Shown piece after piece: positions 6,547 through 9,363 of a DNA stretch of 9,363 nt (its first letter is position 1; every line of letters starts with the position of its first letter). The position numbers and the translations under genes were made by a program. Origin of the DNA: Actinomycetota bacterium (GTDB lineage Bacteria; Zhuqueibacterota; Zhuqueibacteria; Residuimicrobiales; Krinioviventaceae); assembly GCA_011682565.1 (NCBI GenBank), contig JAACEJ010000093.1:1-9363 (forward strand), read 5' to 3'. The notes below the pieces were generated by a model. It worked only from the letters and a program-made list of their open reading frames with translations. It was not told the DNA's origin and did not search any database.

Positions 6547-7552
6547 ATGGCCGGCCCTGCTTTTGTGGCCGCTCTCTTTGCTGTACGGCATTATCGTTAT
6601 TATAAGAAACTCGCTTTATGATTGGGGCGTTCTTTCTTCATTTAAAGTCAGTAAACCCATAATCAGCATCGGCAACATAACGGCAGGAGGAACCGGAAAG
6701 ACGCCGCTTGTTATTTTCTTAGCCAAGTGGCTAAAGAAAAAAGGGGAACGCGTCTGCATTCTCAGCCGCGGATTTAAGCGGAATTCCCGGGGCACTCTTA
6801 TCGTTTCAGATGGTGATAAAATTCTCGCCACAATCGATGATGCCGGGGATGAACCATTTCAAATGGCTAAGGAACTTTCCGATGTCCCGGTGATTGTTGA
6901 TGAGGATCGTGTTCGTGGGGCGAGAATTGCAATTAAGAAATTTCTCTTTGATATCATTTTGCTCGATGATGGTTTTCAGCATCGCAGACTGCAAAGAGAT
7001 ATCGACATTGTCACTTTCAAGAGTACTCATCCTTTGGGCAACGGTTTCCTTTTGCCGGCAGGCCCCTTACGCGAACCGATGTCCGGCTTAAAAAGAGCAA
7101 ATTTGATTTGGGTTAACGGAAATGGAAACAAGTCGTTCCGGCGTGAATGGAAAGACATTCCCCTGGTCCGCGCCGAGTTCAAGGCGACAAGTTTGTCCGG
7201 ATCTAATTGGCAGCGTAACCCGCAAGAACTCGACGGTAAACGAGTCATCGGCTTTTGCGGCATAGGCAGTCCCGAGGGTTTTAAGCATTCCCTTGAGAAG
7301 CTGGGTGCCGAGATTATTCAATTCATCGTGTTTCGCGACCATCACAAATATGCGCTCAACGACATCAGACGATTAGAAAATATTTTTAAAGAGGCGCATG
7401 CAGATTTGCTCGTAACAACCGAAAAAGATTGGATAAAAATATTACCCGACAAAACATACGATTCGCATTGGTGTTATTTAAAGATTGAAATAGAAACAAA
7501 AGACAACGTAAATCTTGAAAATATTCTTTCAACAATAAATGACAAAAGCTAA
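6527..7552 (+). CDS. lpxK: Tetraacyldisaccharide 4'-kinase LpxK
   Basis: Phosphorylates the 4' position of the lipid A disaccharide 1-phosphate using ATP, at the cytoplasmic face of the inner membrane. The 341 residues are of normal length. An N-terminal hydrophobic helix (about 9-27) anchors the protein. The Walker A loop is GNITAGGTGKTP at 49-60 with Lys58, followed by ILSRGFKR at 78-85, DAGDEP at 105-110, DEDRVRGA at 125-132, the Walker B region ILLDDGFQHRRLQRD at 144-158, LLPAGPLREP at 175-184, and TTEKDW at 297-302. Asp108 and His272 (in FRDHHKY) probably correspond to the catalytic Asp-His pair described for Aquifex LpxK. The ATG at 6527 lies inside the acyltransferase gene and has a weak GAAGAAG site, so it probably depends on coupling. 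An ATG at 6547 is out of frame. It is the last gene of the lipid A block. Confidence 0.97.
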   Translation: MQLFENKWPALLLWPLSLLYGIIVIIRNSLYDWGVLSSFKVSKPIISIGNITAGGTGKTPLVIFLAKWLKKKGERVCILSRGFKRNSRGTLIVSDGDKILATIDDAGDEPFQMAKELSDVPVIVDEDRVRGARIAIKKFLFDIILLDDGFQHRRLQRDIDIVTFKSTHPLGNGFLLPAGPLREPMSGLKRANLIWVNGNGNKSFRREWKDIPLVRAEFKATSLSGSNWQRNPQELDGKRVIGFCGIGSPEGFKHSLEKLGAEIIQFIVFRDHHKYALNDIRRLENIFKEAHADLLVTTEKDWIKILPDKTYDSHWCYLKIEIETKDNVNLENILSTINDKS

Positions 7553-7582
7553 AAAGTGTATCAACATTATACAATTTTTTAC

Positions 7583-7611
7583 TTGATATTTTTATAAATT
7601 TTTGGTAGTAT
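7583..7611 (+). promoter_or_regulatory. Probable promoter of the response regulator gene
   Basis: TTGATA at 7583-7588 and TAGTAT at 7606-7611 are separated by exactly 17 AT-rich bases. This fits a housekeeping promoter with transcription starting near 7618, about 45 bases before the GTG start. It indicates that the regulator can be expressed apart from lpxK. Confidence 0.5.
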
Positions 7612-7661
7612 GTTACTGATAAATTGCATTTTTGAACAGACGAAGTCAAGCGAGGGAAAGC

Positions 7662-9047
7662 GTGGGAGAAAGAGCTAAAAGACATTCAATACTCATTGTA
7701 GATGATGATAAAAATATCTGCAAAATGATTGAAGCCAGTCTGCGCAAAGAACGAAAATACAATCTAAAAACCGTTCTTAGTGGTGAAGCCTGTCTTAAAA
7801 TAATGCGGGAAGAAATGCCGGATCTTGTCGTCATGGACATCCAAATGCCGGGTATTGATGGTATTGAAACATTAAAGCGAATCAAACAAGAGGATTCACG
7901 TATCCCTGTTGTGATGATGACAGCGCATGGTACAATTGAACGCGCAGTAAACTCGATGAAACTGGGTGCGTACGACTTTTTAACAAAACCGTTCGCCCGG
8001 GATCGACTTCTGGTTACTGTTAACAATGCTCTGCTCAACAGCTCACTTAAACGCGAAGTTGCCGAACTCCGGTCTGAATTAAAAAACAAATACGAGTTCG
8101 ACAACATCATCGGGCAGAGTGGTGTGATGCAAGATGTTTTCCGTGCATTGGAAAAAGTCGTCAATAGTAACGTGACCGTCCTGATTACCGGTGAAAGCGG
8201 TACAGGAAAAGAACTCATCGCAAGAGCTATTCATTTTCATTCTAAAATTAGAGCGAACAAACCTTTTGTTGCTGTTAATTGTTCGGCATTACCGGAATCC
8301 CTGTTAGAGAGTGAATTGTTTGGTCATGAAAAAGGAGCGTTTACCGGCGCAGCCGGGCGACGCCTGGGCAAATTTGAGCAGGCTAACGGTGGCACCATTT
8401 TTCTGGATGAAATTGGGCTCATGACACCGGCGACGCAATCTAAAATTTTGCGAATTTTGCAGGAACGAGAATTTGAGCGCGTCGGTGGAAACGAACTCAT
8501 CAAAGTCGATGTCCGCGTCATCTCGGCAACAAATAAAAATCTTGAAGATGAGATGAAAAAAGGCGAATTTCGGGAAGATTTGTTTTATCGAATTTCCGTA
8601 TTTCCCATCAAACTCCCGCCCCTGCGTGAACGCAAGGATGATATTCCCATCCTCTCGGCGTTCTTTTTGAAAAAATACAGCGAACAGGAAAACAAAGAAA
8701 TTGAAGGCATTTCCCCCGATGCCCTCGATCTGTTGCTGGCTTATAATTGGCCCGGAAATGTTCGCGAGTTGGAAAATGCAATAGAAAGAGCGATCGTCCT
8801 CGCATCGGGACCGGAAATATCGGCAAAAGACCTTCCGGCAGCCGTTCGCTCCTTGGGCGAAAAACGAATTTATGAAGCGGATAACACGCTGGCAAGCTGG
8901 ATCGAAAAACTTGAGGAAGAGGCACTGCGCCAGGCTCTTCTTGAATGTGAAGGAAACATTTCGCAGACAGCAAAAAAACTGGGCATCGGACGAGCGACCA
9001 TCTATCGCAAAGCCAAAAAATACGGACTTCCAATGGTTAAAAATTAG
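7662..9047 (+). CDS. Sigma-54-dependent response regulator (NtrC family)
   Basis: A cytoplasmic transcription activator of 461 residues with the standard three-part build. The receiver domain (about 8-122) has the acidic pocket DDD at 14-16, phospho-acceptor Asp59 in VVMDIQMPG, Thr87 and Lys109. The AAA+ domain (about 148-375) has Walker A GESGTGKE at 177-184, the sigma-54-contact loop GAFTGA at 225-230, Walker B FLDE at 247-250, the arginine-finger region FREDLFYR at 303-310, and NWPGNVREL at 362-370. A Fis-type helix-turn-helix lies at 431-455. All parts needed for ATP-driven activation of sigma-54 RNA polymerase are present. GTG at 7662 is preferred because AGGGA lies five bases upstream; an in-frame TTG at 7632 has no ribosome site and would add ten residues. 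No sensor kinase is encoded in the window, so its partner and target genes are unknown. It has its own promoter and terminator. Confidence 0.95.
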   Translation: MGERAKRHSILIVDDDKNICKMIEASLRKERKYNLKTVLSGEACLKIMREEMPDLVVMDIQMPGIDGIETLKRIKQEDSRIPVVMMTAHGTIERAVNSMKLGAYDFLTKPFARDRLLVTVNNALLNSSLKREVAELRSELKNKYEFDNIIGQSGVMQDVFRALEKVVNSNVTVLITGESGTGKELIARAIHFHSKIRANKPFVAVNCSALPESLLESELFGHEKGAFTGAAGRRLGKFEQANGGTIFLDEIGLMTPATQSKILRILQEREFERVGGNELIKVDVRVISATNKNLEDEMKKGEFREDLFYRISVFPIKLPPLRERKDDIPILSAFFLKKYSEQENKEIEGISPDALDLLLAYNWPGNVRELENAIERAIVLASGPEISAKDLPAAVRSLGEKRIYEADNTLASWIEKLEEEALRQALLECEGNISQTAKKLGIGRATIYRKAKKYGLPMVKN

Positions 9048-9092
9048 CAAAACCTCTGTTACATTTTTTTACCAAATATCACACGTTTTTAC

Positions 9093-9131
9093 AAGCGGAT
9101 CTTTTAATTAAAGGCCCGCTTTTTTGTTTTT
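9093..9131 (+). terminator. Rho-independent terminator after the response regulator
   Basis: AAGCGG at 9093-9098 pairs with CCGCTT at 9116-9121, and an inner CTTT/AAAG pair extends the hairpin around a short TAATT loop. Six T residues at 9120-9125 and five more after one G complete a typical intrinsic terminator, 46 bases after the regulator stop codon. Confidence 0.85.
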
Positions 9132-9363
9132 AGCCCCTGTCTCACGTCGAAACACTGTTTCACCCTGCCACACCACTTTCATAAATCTCCTCCGTTCAGC
9201 CAAAAGTTCTTGCAAAAAAAACAAGCTCTTGCAGAGTGTTGCTCATCGTAAAAATTGGTATATGATTTGCGGGCGACAAAGCCGAGTGTTGCACGAAAGA
9301 AATCCGGCCCCCACGACGAAGGTTCTGAGGAGCCGGAAGAGATCAAGGAATACGAGTACTTCG
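9132..9363. other. Right-edge region without a confident gene
   Basis: The 316 bases after the regulator gene hold the terminator and then this stretch. I see a possible sigma-54 promoter at 9256-9270, two copies of AAGYTCTTGCA at 9204-9214 and 9223-9233, and two copies of GAGTGTTGC exactly 50 bases apart. The last 100 bases are more GC-rich than the bases before them and are open in several frames on both strands. A + strand frame open from 9252 reads EEPEEIKEYEYF at the edge and could be the N-terminus of a truncated gene, but it has no clear start codon with a ribosome site. No known family was recognised. Confidence 0.5.
9256..9270 (+). promoter_or_regulatory. Possible sigma-54 promoter (-24/-12)
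   Basis: TGG at 9256-9258 is followed, after exactly ten bases, by GC at 9269-9270 within TTTGC. This satisfies the GG-N10-GC rule of sigma-54 promoters, although the CAC after TGG is replaced by TAT. It lies about 200 bases downstream of a sigma-54 activator gene, which makes it more plausible. A start near 9282 would be expected. One such match can arise by chance. Confidence 0.35.

Noticed and set aside
6714..6740. Imperfect inverted repeat inside lpxK (TTTTCTTAGCCA and TGGCTAAAGAAAA)
   Set aside because: It falls in codons for ordinary LpxK residues (FLAKWLKKK) just after Walker A, needs a bulge, and has no terminator context on the + strand.
7557..7580. Possible terminator after lpxK (TGTAT/ATACA stem followed by six T)
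   Set aside because: The stem is only five AT-rich pairs with a seven-base loop, too weak to call; read-through into the regulator gene cannot be excluded.
8304..9050. 248-codon minus-strand frame opposite the response regulator
   Set aside because: It is the reverse reading of the conserved AAA+ and helix-turn-helix coding region, with a Cys/Phe-rich composition typical of shadow frames.
1..9363. CRISPR array, tRNA, rRNA or insertion sequence
   Set aside because: No regularly spaced repeats, no tRNA-like cloverleaf or rRNA sequence, and no transposase or terminal inverted repeats were recognised on either strand.

Overview
The window looks like chromosomal DNA from a Gram-negative (two-membrane) bacterium. 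It encodes two core lipid A enzymes (LpxB, LpxK) and a sigma-54-type response regulator. All nine confident genes lie on the + strand. Purine-rich Shine-Dalgarno sequences (AGAGGA and similar) stand before most starts, and two genes use TTG or GTG. The gene mix (a Gfo/Idh oxidoreductase and an isoprenylcysteine-methyltransferase-like protein beside lpxB, a DUF374 acyltransferase, an NtrC-type regulator) suggests a lineage outside the well-studied enterobacteria, possibly a deep-branching or FCB-type phylum. That placement is a guess, since no rRNA or other taxonomic marker is present.

Bases 136-2959 hold three closely spaced genes: an iron-type alcohol dehydrogenase, a HAD-superfamily hydrolase with an atypical motif I, and a stand-alone class I glutamine amidotransferase. 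They look like one metabolic unit whose substrate cannot be read from sequence. Only 30 bp separate them from the next gene, so the transcript may continue.

Bases 2990-7552 are an envelope-lipid block: a Gfo/Idh/MocA oxidoreductase resembling the GnnA type, a 186-bp gap carrying a perfect nested palindrome and a possible promoter, then a membrane methyltransferase, lpxB, a DUF374 acyltransferase and lpxK. The last four are packed with gaps or overlaps of 7, -14 and -20 bp, so they are probably translationally coupled. LpxB makes the lipid A disaccharide, LpxK phosphorylates it at the 4' position, and the DUF374 enzyme probably adds an acyl chain. The oxidoreductase and the methyltransferase recall Leptospira, where GnnA/GnnB give a 2,3-diamino sugar and the Ste14p-like LmtA methylates the 1-phosphate. 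This suggests a modified lipid A and is the most interesting reading of the window.

Bases 7553-9131 hold a sigma-54 activator response regulator with its own plausible housekeeping promoter and a strong intrinsic terminator. The last 230 bases have no confident gene. They contain a GG-N10-GC sigma-54 promoter match, short direct repeats and several open reading frames of uncertain status running off the right edge.
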